Positions 32,343-40,279 of a stretch of DNA of 64,000 nucleotides are shown here, one piece after another. Under the pieces are notes generated by a model. That model saw only the letters and a program-made list of their open reading frames with translations. It ran no database searches and had not been told where the DNA came from. Within the stretch, counting starts at the first letter, position 1; each line of letters opens with the position of its first letter. Source of the DNA: Bacteroidota bacterium (GTDB lineage: Bacteria; Bacteroidota; Bacteroidia; Flavobacteriales; Weeksellaceae); the NCBI GenBank assembly GCA_023423715.1, contig JAFAFC010000023.1:1-64000 (forward strand), in the 5' to 3' direction. Position numbers and translations under genes: made by a program.

Positions 32343-33317
32343 ATGGGAATTTTTGATAAGAGAGTGAGTTACAAACCGTTTGAGTATCCTGAAGTTTTAC
32401 AATTTGTAGAAGCGATTAACAAATCATTTTGGGTACATTCGGAAGTTGATTTTACAGCTGATGTTCAAGATTTCCATTCACAGTTAGAGCCGCACGAAAA
32501 AAATGCAGTTAAAAACGCTCTTTTAGCGATTGCTCAGATTGAAGTTTCTGTAAAAACCTTTTGGGGAAATTTATATACCCACTTGCCAAAACCAGAACTT
32601 AACGGTCTTGGGGCGACGTTTGCAGAATGCGAATTCCGTCATTCGGAGGCGTATTCTCGTTTGCTAGAAGTTTTAGGATACAACGAAGAGTTTAATCAAG
32701 TGATTGAAATTCCAGCCATTAAAAAGAGAATTGATTTCTTAACCAATGTGTTGAAGCATGCCAATTCAACAACGCCGAAAGAATATGTTTCCTCTTTGTT
32801 GTTGTTTTCAATCTTGATTGAGAACGTATCCTTATTCTCTCAGTTTGCGATTATTTTGTCGTTTACACGTTTCAAAGGTTTCATGAAAAATGTGTCTAAC
32901 ATCATTGCATGGACGTCCGTTGATGAGCAAATTCACGCGAATGCTGGGATTTATTTAATTAACAAAATTCGTGAAGAGCAACCTGATTTATTAACAGACA
33001 GCGATATCGAAGATATTTATACGTTGGTAGATCAGTCTATTGATTTGGAAGGTGAAATCCTAGATTGGATCTTCGAATTGGGTGAAATTGATAATTTCTC
33101 GAAAGAAGATTTATTGAATTTCATGAAATACAGAGTTGATGATTCTTTGAAGAAAATTAACATGGCAACTCGTTATAACGTAACGCCAGAGCAATACAGA
33201 CCTATGGTTTGGTTCGAAGAAGAAGTTTTCGCTAATTCATTAGATGATTTCTTTGCAAAAAGACCGGTAGATTATACCAAGCACGACAAGAGTATTACCG
33301 CGAACGATTTGTTCTAA
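32343..33317 (+). CDS. nrdB: Ribonucleoside-diphosphate reductase, beta subunit (class I)
   Basis: The 324-aa radical-generating subunit has all expected ligands of the dinuclear metal site: Asp43, Glu97 and His100 (EFRH), Glu160 (ILIENVSLF), Glu195 and His198 (DEQIH), and the radical Tyr104 four residues after His100. The C-terminal tail KHDKSITANDLF would dock into the alpha subunit. There is no N-terminal ATP-cone: helix 1 starts by residue 15. nrdA follows 177 nt downstream. Confidence 0.96.
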   Translation: MGIFDKRVSYKPFEYPEVLQFVEAINKSFWVHSEVDFTADVQDFHSQLEPHEKNAVKNALLAIAQIEVSVKTFWGNLYTHLPKPELNGLGATFAECEFRHSEAYSRLLEVLGYNEEFNQVIEIPAIKKRIDFLTNVLKHANSTTPKEYVSSLLLFSILIENVSLFSQFAIILSFTRFKGFMKNVSNIIAWTSVDEQIHANAGIYLINKIREEQPDLLTDSDIEDIYTLVDQSIDLEGEILDWIFELGEIDNFSKEDLLNFMKYRVDDSLKKINMATRYNVTPEQYRPMVWFEEEVFANSLDDFFAKRPVDYTKHDKSITANDLF

Positions 33318-33360
33318 AAAAGACTCTAGATTCTAGAACGGAGAATCAAGATTTTATAAA

Positions 33361-33405
33361 GCGCGAGCGAAGCGAGCGTCAAAAAGCACAACGTTAGCGA
33401 ACTCA
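33361..33405. repeat. Fragment sharing an 18-nt word with the element at 1.4 kb
   Basis: GCGCGAGCGAAGCGAGCG at 33361-33378 is the exact reverse complement of 1379-1396. It is a GC-rich island within an AT-rich 177-nt gap between nrdB and nrdA. Confidence 0.6.
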
Positions 33406-33494
33406 AGTTTTAGAATCGCTAACTAGCTGAATTAAATAGTATCAAAACACAAGGTGCATTTTATCAAAGTGCCTTGTTCAAAAAAATAAAAATC

Positions 33495-35153
33495 ATGGAA
33501 GAACAAAATACAGATATCTGGTGGCTGAATGAAGAATCAGAGCAAATGCTTAACCGAGGTTACCTTTTAAAAGGGGAAACTGTGGAAGGTGCTATTGATC
33601 GAATTACTTCGGCTGCGGCAAAGAGACTTTACAAACCAGAATTGCAACCCGCGTTCAAGGAAATGATCGTGAAAGGATGGATTTCTTTTTCGTCTCCCGT
33701 TTGGGCGAATATGGGTACGCAAAGAGGTCTTCCTATTTCGTGTTTCAACGTGCATATTCCAGATAGCATCGAAGGAATTACCCATAAAATGGGTGAAGTG
33801 ATCATGCAAACCAAAATTGGTGGTGGTACTTCAGGTTATTTTGGTGAATTACGAAACCGTGGAACAGCTGTCACCGATAACGGAAAATCTTCGGGTGCCG
33901 TTTCGTTCATGAAATTGTTTGATACGGCTATGGATGTGGTTTCTCAAGGCGGTGTTCGTAGAGGTGCTTTTGCGGCGTATTTGGATATTGACCACGGTGA
34001 TATTGAAGAATTCTTATCGATTAAAGATATCGGAAGTCCGATCCAGAACTTGTTTACCGGAATTTGTGTTCCAGATTATTGGATGCAAGATATGGTAGAT
34101 GGTGATATGGAGAAGCGTAAAATTTGGGCACGTGTTCTAGAAAGCCGTCAGCAGAAAGGTCTTCCATATATTTTCTTTACCGATAATGTAAACCGTCATA
34201 AACCTCAAGTATATAAAGATAAAGGCTTAACAATTAACGCAAGTAACTTGTGTTCGGAGATTATGTTGCCTTCAACCATGGAAGAATCGTTCATTTGTTG
34301 TTTATCCTCTATGAACTTAGAGTTATTCGATGAGTGGAAAGATACCAATGCGGTTCAATTAGCTATTTACTTCTTGGATGCGGTACTTTCTGAATTTATT
34401 GAGAAAACAGAAGGAAACTACTACCTACAAGGAGCACGTAACTTCGCATTACGTCACAGAGCTTTAGGTTTGGGTGTTTTAGGATACCACTCGTATTTGC
34501 AGAAGAATATGATTCCTTTTGAAAGTTTCCAAGCAACGCAGTTCAATGCAAAAGCATTTAGACATATCAAAGAGCAAGCGGAAATCGCGTCTCGTGAATT
34601 AGCCAATATCTACGGCGAACCAGACATGTTGAAAGGCTACGGAATGCGTAACACCACGTTGATGGCGATTGCTCCAACAACTTCGAGTTCTGCTATTTTA
34701 GGTCAAACTTCACCAGGAATTGAGCCTTTTGCATCCAACTATTACAAAGCAGGTTTAGCAAAAGGAAACTTCATGCGTAAGAACAAATATCTGAAGAGAT
34801 TATTAGAAGAAAAAGGTCTTGAGAACGAAGAGACGTGGAGAACGATTATGTTGAACCACGGTTCTGTTCAGCATTTAGAAGAGCTTACCGAAGACGAAAA
34901 AGCGGTGTTCAAAACGTTTAAAGAAATCTCTCCAATGGAAATTGTTTCTCAAGCGGCGCAAAGACAGCAGTATATTGATCAAGCGCAATCATTGAATCTT
35001 CAGATTCCTTCAACAATGCCCGTGAAAGACGTTAATTACGTGATGATCGAAGCATGGAAAAAAGGGGTGAAAACATTGTATTACCAAAGAAGTTCATCGG
35101 TTTCTAAAGAGTTGATGGTTAACTTCGTTTCGTGCTCTGCTTGTGAAGCGTAA
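33495..35153 (+). CDS. nrdA: Ribonucleoside-diphosphate reductase, alpha subunit, short form without ATP-cone
   Basis: The ATG at 33495 (MEEQNTDIWW) is preferred to an earlier TTG. The 552-aa subunit holds the catalytic residues: Cys in RGLPISCFN, NLCSE with the active-site Asn-Cys-Glu, the second redox Cys in CCLSSMN, the tyrosine pair TLYYQRS for radical transfer, and a C-terminal CSAC pair for thiol relay. It is about 200 residues shorter than E. coli NrdA because the N-terminal ATP-cone region is absent. Length fits short flavobacterial alpha subunits. It acts with NrdB to make dNDPs. Confidence 0.95.
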   Translation: MEEQNTDIWWLNEESEQMLNRGYLLKGETVEGAIDRITSAAAKRLYKPELQPAFKEMIVKGWISFSSPVWANMGTQRGLPISCFNVHIPDSIEGITHKMGEVIMQTKIGGGTSGYFGELRNRGTAVTDNGKSSGAVSFMKLFDTAMDVVSQGGVRRGAFAAYLDIDHGDIEEFLSIKDIGSPIQNLFTGICVPDYWMQDMVDGDMEKRKIWARVLESRQQKGLPYIFFTDNVNRHKPQVYKDKGLTINASNLCSEIMLPSTMEESFICCLSSMNLELFDEWKDTNAVQLAIYFLDAVLSEFIEKTEGNYYLQGARNFALRHRALGLGVLGYHSYLQKNMIPFESFQATQFNAKAFRHIKEQAEIASRELANIYGEPDMLKGYGMRNTTLMAIAPTTSSSAILGQTSPGIEPFASNYYKAGLAKGNFMRKNKYLKRLLEEKGLENEETWRTIMLNHGSVQHLEELTEDEKAVFKTFKEISPMEIVSQAAQRQQYIDQAQSLNLQIPSTMPVKDVNYVMIEAWKKGVKTLYYQRSSSVSKELMVNFVSCSACEA

Positions 35154-35208
35154 GAAGAAGTTAGAAATTAGATTTTAGAGGTTAGAATCTGGAATCAAGA
35201 AATACTAT

Positions 35209-35243
35209 AAAAACCGCAGAAAAAATCTGCGGTTTTTGTTTTT
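35209..35243 (+). terminator. Strong terminator after nrdA
   Basis: 12-bp stem AAAAACCGCAGA / TCTGCGGTTTTT with a 5-nt A loop, then GTTTTTTG. Confidence 0.85.
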
Positions 35244-35365
35244 TGTCAAACTAACTCCATGTTTAAGGTTGAAATCTTTCCAAATTGTTATAAAAGCGAA
35301 AATTTGTTGTCCCAACTCTAAATGGAGGATGTTTTAGTTTTCGTATTTTGGTATAAAAATTCATC

Positions 35366-35752
35366 ATGAAGAAATTAACTCCCAATTATGATGAAAGTAT
35401 GTGGAAAGGAGCTCCTTCTTCTAGTTTTGAAAAGGGGCAGTTGCTGAGGCGAAATGCAACTCTTCCTGAGAAACTACTTTGGGATAAATTAAAAGATAAT
35501 CAGCAGGGCGGATATAAATTTCGGAGACAACATCCCATCAATTTATATATCGCTGATTTTTATTGTCATAAGTTGAAATTAGTAATTGAAATTGATGGCG
35601 GATACCATACTCTTATGGAGCAAAATTTAAAAGATAAAGAACGAACAGAAGTGTTGAATTGTAGCGATATCAAGGTTATTCGTTTTACAAATGAAGATAT
35701 TCTTGGCGATATCGAATCTGTTTTGCGAACAATATCAAAGCACTTTACCTAA
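35366..35752 (+). CDS. DUF559 endonuclease-domain protein (Vsr-like)
   Basis: This 128-aa single-domain protein contains the DUF559/Vsr-like PD-(D/E)XK core: RRNATLPEKLLWDKL, then YKFRRQHPINLYIADFYCHK with the first acidic residue, LVIEIDGGYH with E-x-D-G-x-H, and VIRFTNEDIL. All core acidic residues are present, so it may cut DNA. No DNA target or partner is encoded beside it. It directly precedes an array of 69-bp palindrome-bearing repeats whose first copy starts at its stop codon. It may be a repeat-associated or selfish nuclease (inference). Confidence 0.88.
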   Translation: MKKLTPNYDESMWKGAPSSSFEKGQLLRRNATLPEKLLWDKLKDNQQGGYKFRRQHPINLYIADFYCHKLKLVIEIDGGYHTLMEQNLKDKERTEVLNCSDIKVIRFTNEDILGDIESVLRTISKHFT

Positions 35753-36066
35753 TTTTCCTTTACCCCGGCCCTAAAGGGAGGGGAAATTATTAGGAGAGGT
35801 GTTTTATTAGAGCTGCAATAATTTTCCATTTCCCTAGCCCTAAAGGGAAGGAAAATTATTAGGAGAGTTGTTTTGTTAGAGCTGCTATCATTTTCCTTTA
35901 CCCCAGTCCTAAAGGGAGGGGGGATTATTAGGAGAGGTGTTTTATTAGAGCTAGTATAATTTTCCTTTTCCCCGGCCCTAAAGGGAGGGAAAATTATTAG
36001 ATGGGTGTTTTATTAGAGCTGCAATAATTTTCCTTTACCCCAGCCCTAAAGGGAGGGGAAATTATT
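35752..36066. repeat. 69-bp tandem repeat array, 4.6 copies
   Basis: Copies begin with ATTTTCC at 35752, 35821, 35890, 35959 and 36027 (periods 69, 69, 69, 68); the last is partial. Each has CCC-GGCCCTAAAGGGAGGGG-like sequence in which CCCT and AGGG pair around AA and the outer TTTTCC / GGGGAAA-type arms extend the hairpin. Then ATTATTAGGAGAGGTGTTTTATTAGAGCT follows as a linker (given here in part). Copies differ by several substitutions. They fill the 425-nt gap between DUF559 and DUF72. They are not CRISPR: no unique spacers. Confidence 0.9.
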
Positions 36067-36178
36067 TTGAAATGCAGGTTTAAATTAATGTAGATTTTTT
36101 TGATGAAACACTAAATAGATTTTAATTCCCTTCCAAGTTTTTTTTCTACCTTTAAATCGTAATTTAAAAAAGAACGTA

Positions 36179-37063
36179 ATGAAATTCGGACAAGTTGAGG
36201 ATCCTTCCCATATCGATTTTACCCTTCCAAAAGACCATAAAAGAACAGCGGAACTATTTGAAACCAACAAAAAAGGGTTGCAATCTATTTCAATTGGTTG
36301 TGCAAAATGGAATAAAACCGATTTGAAAGGCTTTTATCCAAAAGGAACCAAAGATGAGTTAACGTATTATGCAACTCAATTTAATTCCATTGAGTTAAAT
36401 GCCACTTTTTACGGAATGCCATCTGTGGAGCAAGTTCAAACTTGGAAAGAAAAGACACCGGCTAACTTTAAGTTTTTCCCGAAAATAACCAATACGGTTT
36501 CCCATTTCAGACGCTTGTTGAATATTACCGATGTAGTGACGCAATTTGCAACGGCGGTTCTCAATTTTGATGAAAAATTAGGAATGGTTTTCCTTCAATT
36601 GCATGATAACTTCAAACCGAAAGATTTTGATCGTTTGGAGAAGTTTGTTCAGGATTGGCCTCGCGAGATTCCATTAGGAATTGAACTTCGTAATACCGAT
36701 TGGTTTACCGATGAAGAGGTTTTTAATACGGTTTGTGCTCTTTTTGAAAAGTATGGAATAACGAATGTTTTAGTGGATACGGCGGGACGACGAGATATGC
36801 TTCATATGCGCATGACGACCCCTAAAGTTTTTATCCGATATGTAGGTGCTAATGCCGAAAGCGATTATCAACGACTTGATGATTGGTTGGAACGATTAAC
36901 CGAGTGGAAAGAGCAAGGAATGCAAGAATTGGACTTTTTTGTCCATCAAAATGTTGAGAAAGCATCGCCTTTATTGTCAGCGTATTTTATTGAAAAACTC
37001 AATGCGAAATGGGGAACGGATATTCATATTCCAACCATGGCGGAAGTTAAAACGAAGTTTTAA
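36179..37063 (+). CDS. DUF72 domain protein
   Basis: The 294-aa protein has the DUF72 (YecE) TIM-barrel pattern: SIGCAKWN at strand 1, FNSIELNATFYGMPSVEQVQ, FKFFPKITNTVSH, LGMVFLQLHDNF, IPLGIELRNTDWF and the late FIRYVGANA with a DD-x-L pair. No catalytic mechanism is established for the family. The protein is cytosolic and full length, and monocistronic. A perfect terminator hairpin follows. Confidence 0.92.
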   Translation: MKFGQVEDPSHIDFTLPKDHKRTAELFETNKKGLQSISIGCAKWNKTDLKGFYPKGTKDELTYYATQFNSIELNATFYGMPSVEQVQTWKEKTPANFKFFPKITNTVSHFRRLLNITDVVTQFATAVLNFDEKLGMVFLQLHDNFKPKDFDRLEKFVQDWPREIPLGIELRNTDWFTDEEVFNTVCALFEKYGITNVLVDTAGRRDMLHMRMTTPKVFIRYVGANAESDYQRLDDWLERLTEWKEQGMQELDFFVHQNVEKASPLLSAYFIEKLNAKWGTDIHIPTMAEVKTKF

Positions 37064-37080
37064 GTTAATCCTAAAAATAA

Positions 37081-37113
37081 ACAAGAGTCGGCATCAAAGA
37101 TGCCGACTCTTGT
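37081..37113. terminator. Bidirectional terminator
   Basis: Perfect 15-bp stem around an AAA loop (37081-37095 with 37099-37113) between convergent genes. Confidence 0.85.
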
Positions 37114-37132
37114 TGTATATGTATGACGAAAG

Positions 37133-37429
37133 TTACGCTAAAAACTTGATTTCCTTATCTTTAAAATCGTTTTTGTTTACCAATTTGTTGATGGTTTTCA
37201 GCATCTTTTTTCTCAAAGCGGCAATTTTTCTAATGTTTTTGTCTTCGCTATAATCGAAAATATTGTCTTCAAATGAAAAGGTATCCCCTTTTTTAAAATG
37301 GATGTTGTTTTTCTTCATTTCCTTCAAGATCATCATGGTGGTCATGTTTTCAAGAAGTGCATATTCGGAAATGGCAACATTTTTCAATGTTTTCAGAAGT
37401 GCTTTTTTATATTTCTTTTTGTTTTTCAT
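37133..37429 (-). CDS. Hypothetical small basic protein
   Basis: The 98-aa protein is counted from the ATG at 37429 (MKNKKKYKKALLK); the TTG at 37453 overlaps the promoter box. It is rich in Lys (over a fifth of residues), with a hydrophobic helix VAISEYALLENMTTMMILKEM followed by FKKGDTFSFEDNIFDYSED and a basic helix. It has no signal peptide and no recognised family. A TACCTTTG box lies 22 nt upstream and a terminator sits downstream, so it is probably expressed. Confidence 0.55.
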   Translation of the reverse strand: MKNKKKYKKALLKTLKNVAISEYALLENMTTMMILKEMKKNNIHFKKGDTFSFEDNIFDYSEDKNIRKIAALRKKMLKTINKLVNKNDFKDKEIKFLA

Positions 37430-37450
37430 AATTCTAATTTTTTGACGCTT

Positions 37451-37458
37451 CAAAGGTA
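37451..37458 (-). promoter_or_regulatory. -7 promoter box (TACCTTTG)
   Basis: Exact TAnnTTTG on the minus strand, 22 nt before the ATG at 37429. Confidence 0.5.
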
Positions 37459-37504
37459 GGCAAAATTCCTTTTAAATGCTTAAATTAGCGAAAATTTAAA
37501 GTCA

Positions 37505-38773
37505 ATGCAAGATCCTATTTTTGAACTAATTGAAAGAGAAAATCAAAGACAATTACACGGTTTGGAGCTTATTGCTTCCGAGAATTTTGTTTCAGAAAAC
37601 GTGATGAAGGCGATGGGCAGTATTCTTACGAACAAATATGCCGAAGGCTATCCAGGAAGAAGATACTATGGAGGTTGTGAAGTCGTAGATGAGGTAGAAA
37701 ACCTAGCTATTGATCGTGCGAAGCAACTTTTTGGTGTTGATTATGTGAATGTGCAACCGCATTCGGGTTCTCAAGCGAATGCTGCTGTTTATTTGTCTTG
37801 TGTGAAACCTGGAGATACGGTGATGGGAATGGACTTGTCTATGGGAGGTCACCTTACGCACGGTTCTGCAGTTAATTTCTCTGGAATTCAGTACAATATT
37901 GTTTCTTACGGCGTTCAAAGAGATTCTGGACTTATTGATTATGATCAAATGCGTGAAGTTGCGCTACAGAATAAACCTAAAATGATTATTGCTGGTTTCT
38001 CGGCATATTCTAGAGATTTGGATTATGCAAAGTTTAGAGAAGTTGCCGATGAAATTGGAGCGACACTTTGGGCGGATATCGCGCACCCAGCAGGTTTGGT
38101 TGCTAAAGGTTTGTTGAACAATCCGTTTGAGCATTGCCACGTCGTTACAACAACAACGCACAAAACTTTGAGAGGTCCACGTGGTGGAATGATTATGGTG
38201 GGTAAGGATTTTGAAAATACCTACGGTCACAAAACACCAAAAGGAGAAACGAAATTGATGAGCGCTGTTTTGGATTCTGCGGTGTTCCCAGGAATTCAAG
38301 GTGGGCCATTAGAGCATGTAATCGCAGGAAAGGCGGTGGCTTTTGGTGAGGCATTGGACCAATCTTTTGAGGTGTATGCAAAACAAGTGAAAGCCAATGC
38401 ACAAGCCTTAGCAAAAGCGATGATCGAACGTGGTTTTGATATCGTTAGTGGTGGAACTGATAATCACTTGATGTTAATTGACCTTAGAAATAAAGGTGTT
38501 AACGGTAAAGAAACCGAGAAAGCCTTGGTGAAAGCAGATATTACATGTAACAAAAATATGGTTCCATACGATGACAAATCACCATTTATTACATCAGGAA
38601 TTCGTTTGGGTACGGCTGCGATTACCACACGAGGTTTGAAGGAAAACGATATGGAAACGATTGCTGAATTAATTAATTCAGCGGTTTCGGATTTGAAAAA
38701 TGATGCGAATCTAGAATCTGTAAAAACGCAAGTCAATGCTTTAATGGAAGGCAAAGCGTTATTCAACTACTAA
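37505..38773 (+). CDS. glyA: Serine hydroxymethyltransferase
   Basis: The 422-aa PLP enzyme interconverts serine and glycine with tetrahydrofolate. It has HGLELIASENFVS at the N-terminus, EGYPGRRYYGGCE, and the PLP lysine K220 in VVTTTTHKTLRGPRGG. FPGIQGGPLEHVIAGKAVAF follows. The length equals bacterial GlyA and no residue is missing. It is convergent with tyrS and shares a bidirectional terminator. No glycine riboswitch is visible in the 50-nt upstream gap. Confidence 0.97.
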   Translation: MQDPIFELIERENQRQLHGLELIASENFVSENVMKAMGSILTNKYAEGYPGRRYYGGCEVVDEVENLAIDRAKQLFGVDYVNVQPHSGSQANAAVYLSCVKPGDTVMGMDLSMGGHLTHGSAVNFSGIQYNIVSYGVQRDSGLIDYDQMREVALQNKPKMIIAGFSAYSRDLDYAKFREVADEIGATLWADIAHPAGLVAKGLLNNPFEHCHVVTTTTHKTLRGPRGGMIMVGKDFENTYGHKTPKGETKLMSAVLDSAVFPGIQGGPLEHVIAGKAVAFGEALDQSFEVYAKQVKANAQALAKAMIERGFDIVSGGTDNHLMLIDLRNKGVNGKETEKALVKADITCNKNMVPYDDKSPFITSGIRLGTAAITTRGLKENDMETIAELINSAVSDLKNDANLESVKTQVNALMEGKALFNY

Positions 38774-38796
38774 ATTCGTTTAGAATATATAGCATA

Positions 38797-38826
38797 AAAA
38801 AACCATCCAATTTTGGATGGTTTTTT
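38797..38826. terminator. Bidirectional terminator glyA/tyrS
   Basis: Stem AAAAAACCATCCA / TGGATGGTTTTTT with a 4-nt loop. Confidence 0.85.
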
Positions 38827-38849
38827 GTTTTGTGCAAGGTTGTTGAGAC

Positions 38850-40046
38850 TTATACCAATTCAAAGAAATGGAGTTTTCCGATTTTGATTTTTGTTCCTTT
38901 AACAAGATTAATCATGCAATTCGGATCCGTTATTTTTTCGTGATTTACTTGCATACCGCCACCCAAAATAATTCTTCGAATGGCGGATTTTGAATCGTCC
39001 TTTTTCAAATGATGGCCCAAATCGACCATTGAAATGGAGTTTGAACTACCCAATTCAGCAATAGCGACGGGTTCAAATACCTTTTCTTCCTGATTTTTGT
39101 TTTGAAATTGATTGGTGAAAAAGGCTTCTGCCTCCAACGCTTCTTGTTCTGAGTGGTATTGGGTGATGATATTTTTCGCAATCTCTTTTTTGATGTTCAT
39201 CGGGTTTTCTCCGTTGGCTAGTCGGCTCTTCAATTCACTCAATTCCGTTACTGAGAAATCCGTTGCCAAGTCCAAATACTCTTCGATGAGTGTATCGGGA
39301 ATTGACATTGTTTTACCAAACATCTCTTGAGGTTCATCGGTTAATCCAATGATGTTATTCAAGGATTTACTCATTTTTTCTTTACCGTCTAAACCACGAA
39401 GTAGCGGCATGCACATCACAATTTGTGGGGACATTCCCATACTTTCTTGCAATTGGCGTCCCATGGTGCAATTAAACAACTGATCCGTTCCGCCCATTTC
39501 GATATCGCAGTTGATTTGGGTAGAATCGTAGCCTTGTAAGATTGGGTAAACCATTTCGTGCATGGCAATTGGGGTGTTCTCTTGGAATCGTTTGTTGAAA
39601 TCGTTTCGATGCATGAGTTGGGCGACGGTCACTTTAGAAAGCAATTGAATCACCTCTGAAAAGTTTAATGCATCTAGCCAATCCGAGTTGAAGACGATTT
39701 TTGCTTTATTCACATCAATCACCTTCGAAAGTTGGTTGATGTAGGTTTGCGCGTTGTGTTGTACATCGTCTGAACTCAAGGGTTTACGAGCCTTATTTTT
39801 CCCTGTGGGATCTCCAATTCGGGCGGTAAAGCTTCCCACCAAAATGACAATTTGATGCCCTAGATTTTGAAATTCTCGAAGTTTTTTCAGAACAACGGCG
39901 TGTCCCAAATGGAGATCTGGTGCAGTAGGGTCGAATCCTAGCTTGATGATTAAAGGACGTTTTTCTGTTTCGGCTCGTTGAAGTTTCTCTTCTAATCCGT
40001 TTTCTGGTAGAATGATTTCTACGTTTTGTTTTAAAGTTGTTAACAT
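38850..40046 (-). CDS. tyrS: Tyrosine--tRNA ligase
   Basis: The 398-aa class I synthetase charges tRNA-Tyr. HIGH motif HLGH at 46-49 follows KLGFDPTAPDL, and KMSKS is at 224-228. The tyrosine-pocket segment YDSTQINCDIEMGGTDQ is near 173-188, and a C-terminal S4 domain ends the protein. It belongs to the longer TyrRS subfamily with the HLGHA loop. A 180-nt leader with hairpins and a terminator separates promoter and ATG. Confidence 0.97.
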   Translation of the reverse strand: MLTTLKQNVEIILPENGLEEKLQRAETEKRPLIIKLGFDPTAPDLHLGHAVVLKKLREFQNLGHQIVILVGSFTARIGDPTGKNKARKPLSSDDVQHNAQTYINQLSKVIDVNKAKIVFNSDWLDALNFSEVIQLLSKVTVAQLMHRNDFNKRFQENTPIAMHEMVYPILQGYDSTQINCDIEMGGTDQLFNCTMGRQLQESMGMSPQIVMCMPLLRGLDGKEKMSKSLNNIIGLTDEPQEMFGKTMSIPDTLIEEYLDLATDFSVTELSELKSRLANGENPMNIKKEIAKNIITQYHSEQEALEAEAFFTNQFQNKNQEEKVFEPVAIAELGSSNSISMVDLGHHLKKDDSKSAIRRIILGGGMQVNHEKITDPNCMINLVKGTKIKIGKLHFFELV

Positions 40047-40067
40047 GTTGTTGATTTAAATTTTAGT

Positions 40068-40101
40068 CAAAAAAAAATCCCGAAACGTAATGCTTCGGGA
40101 T
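40068..40101 (-). terminator. Terminator hairpin in the tyrS leader
   Basis: On the minus strand ATCCCGAA / TTCGGGAT form an 8-bp stem (40101-40094 with 40084-40077), 9-nt loop, then a run of nine T, located 22-55 nt before the tyrS start. It would stop transcription before tyrS unless an alternative pairing forms. Confidence 0.75.
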
Positions 40102-40226
40102 CGTATATGATGGTAAACGCAAATTGCGATTTAGGTCAATAGGAGATTTCCCGAGAAGTTATCGGGTAATAATACGTGCTGAAAAATGGCAGCCTTAGTA
40201 TGGAATTCAATTTTTTCATTTCGAAT
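40102..40226 (-). ncRNA. Candidate structured leader upstream of tyrS
   Basis: Read on the minus strand from the expected start near 40226: hairpin GCTG / CAGC, an arm CGTAT pairing with ATACG over about 65 nt, and within it hairpins CCCGA / TCGGG (40166-40150) and CGCAA / TTGCG (40128-40118). The TCGGGA of the inner hairpin could instead pair with TCCCGA of the terminator. I do not recognise a known riboswitch or T-box. Confidence 0.4.
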
Positions 40227-40228
40227 GA

Positions 40229-40236
40229 CAAAGGTA
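40229..40236 (-). promoter_or_regulatory. -7 promoter box (TACCTTTG) for tyrS leader
   Basis: Exact TAnnTTTG on the minus strand, about 183 nt before the tyrS ATG, and divergent from the recX box. Confidence 0.55.
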
Positions 40237-40267
40237 CAAAATATTTTATAGCTTGCTTTTTTTGAAG

Positions 40268-40275
40268 TAATTTTG
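40268..40275 (+). promoter_or_regulatory. -7 promoter box (TAATTTTG) for recX
   Basis: Exact TAnnTTTG only 4 nt before the recX ATG, predicting an almost leaderless mRNA. Confidence 0.5.
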
Positions 40276-40279
40276 GGGG

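Noticed and set aside
35752..36066. Tandem array considered as a CRISPR array
   Set aside because: The whole 69-nt unit is repeated with substitutions; there are no unique spacers of constant length and no cas genes in the window.
40047..40226. tRNA gene or T-box in the tyrS leader
   Set aside because: No GTTCGAATC-type T-loop, no CCA end, and no T-box UGGNACC motif was found on the minus strand.
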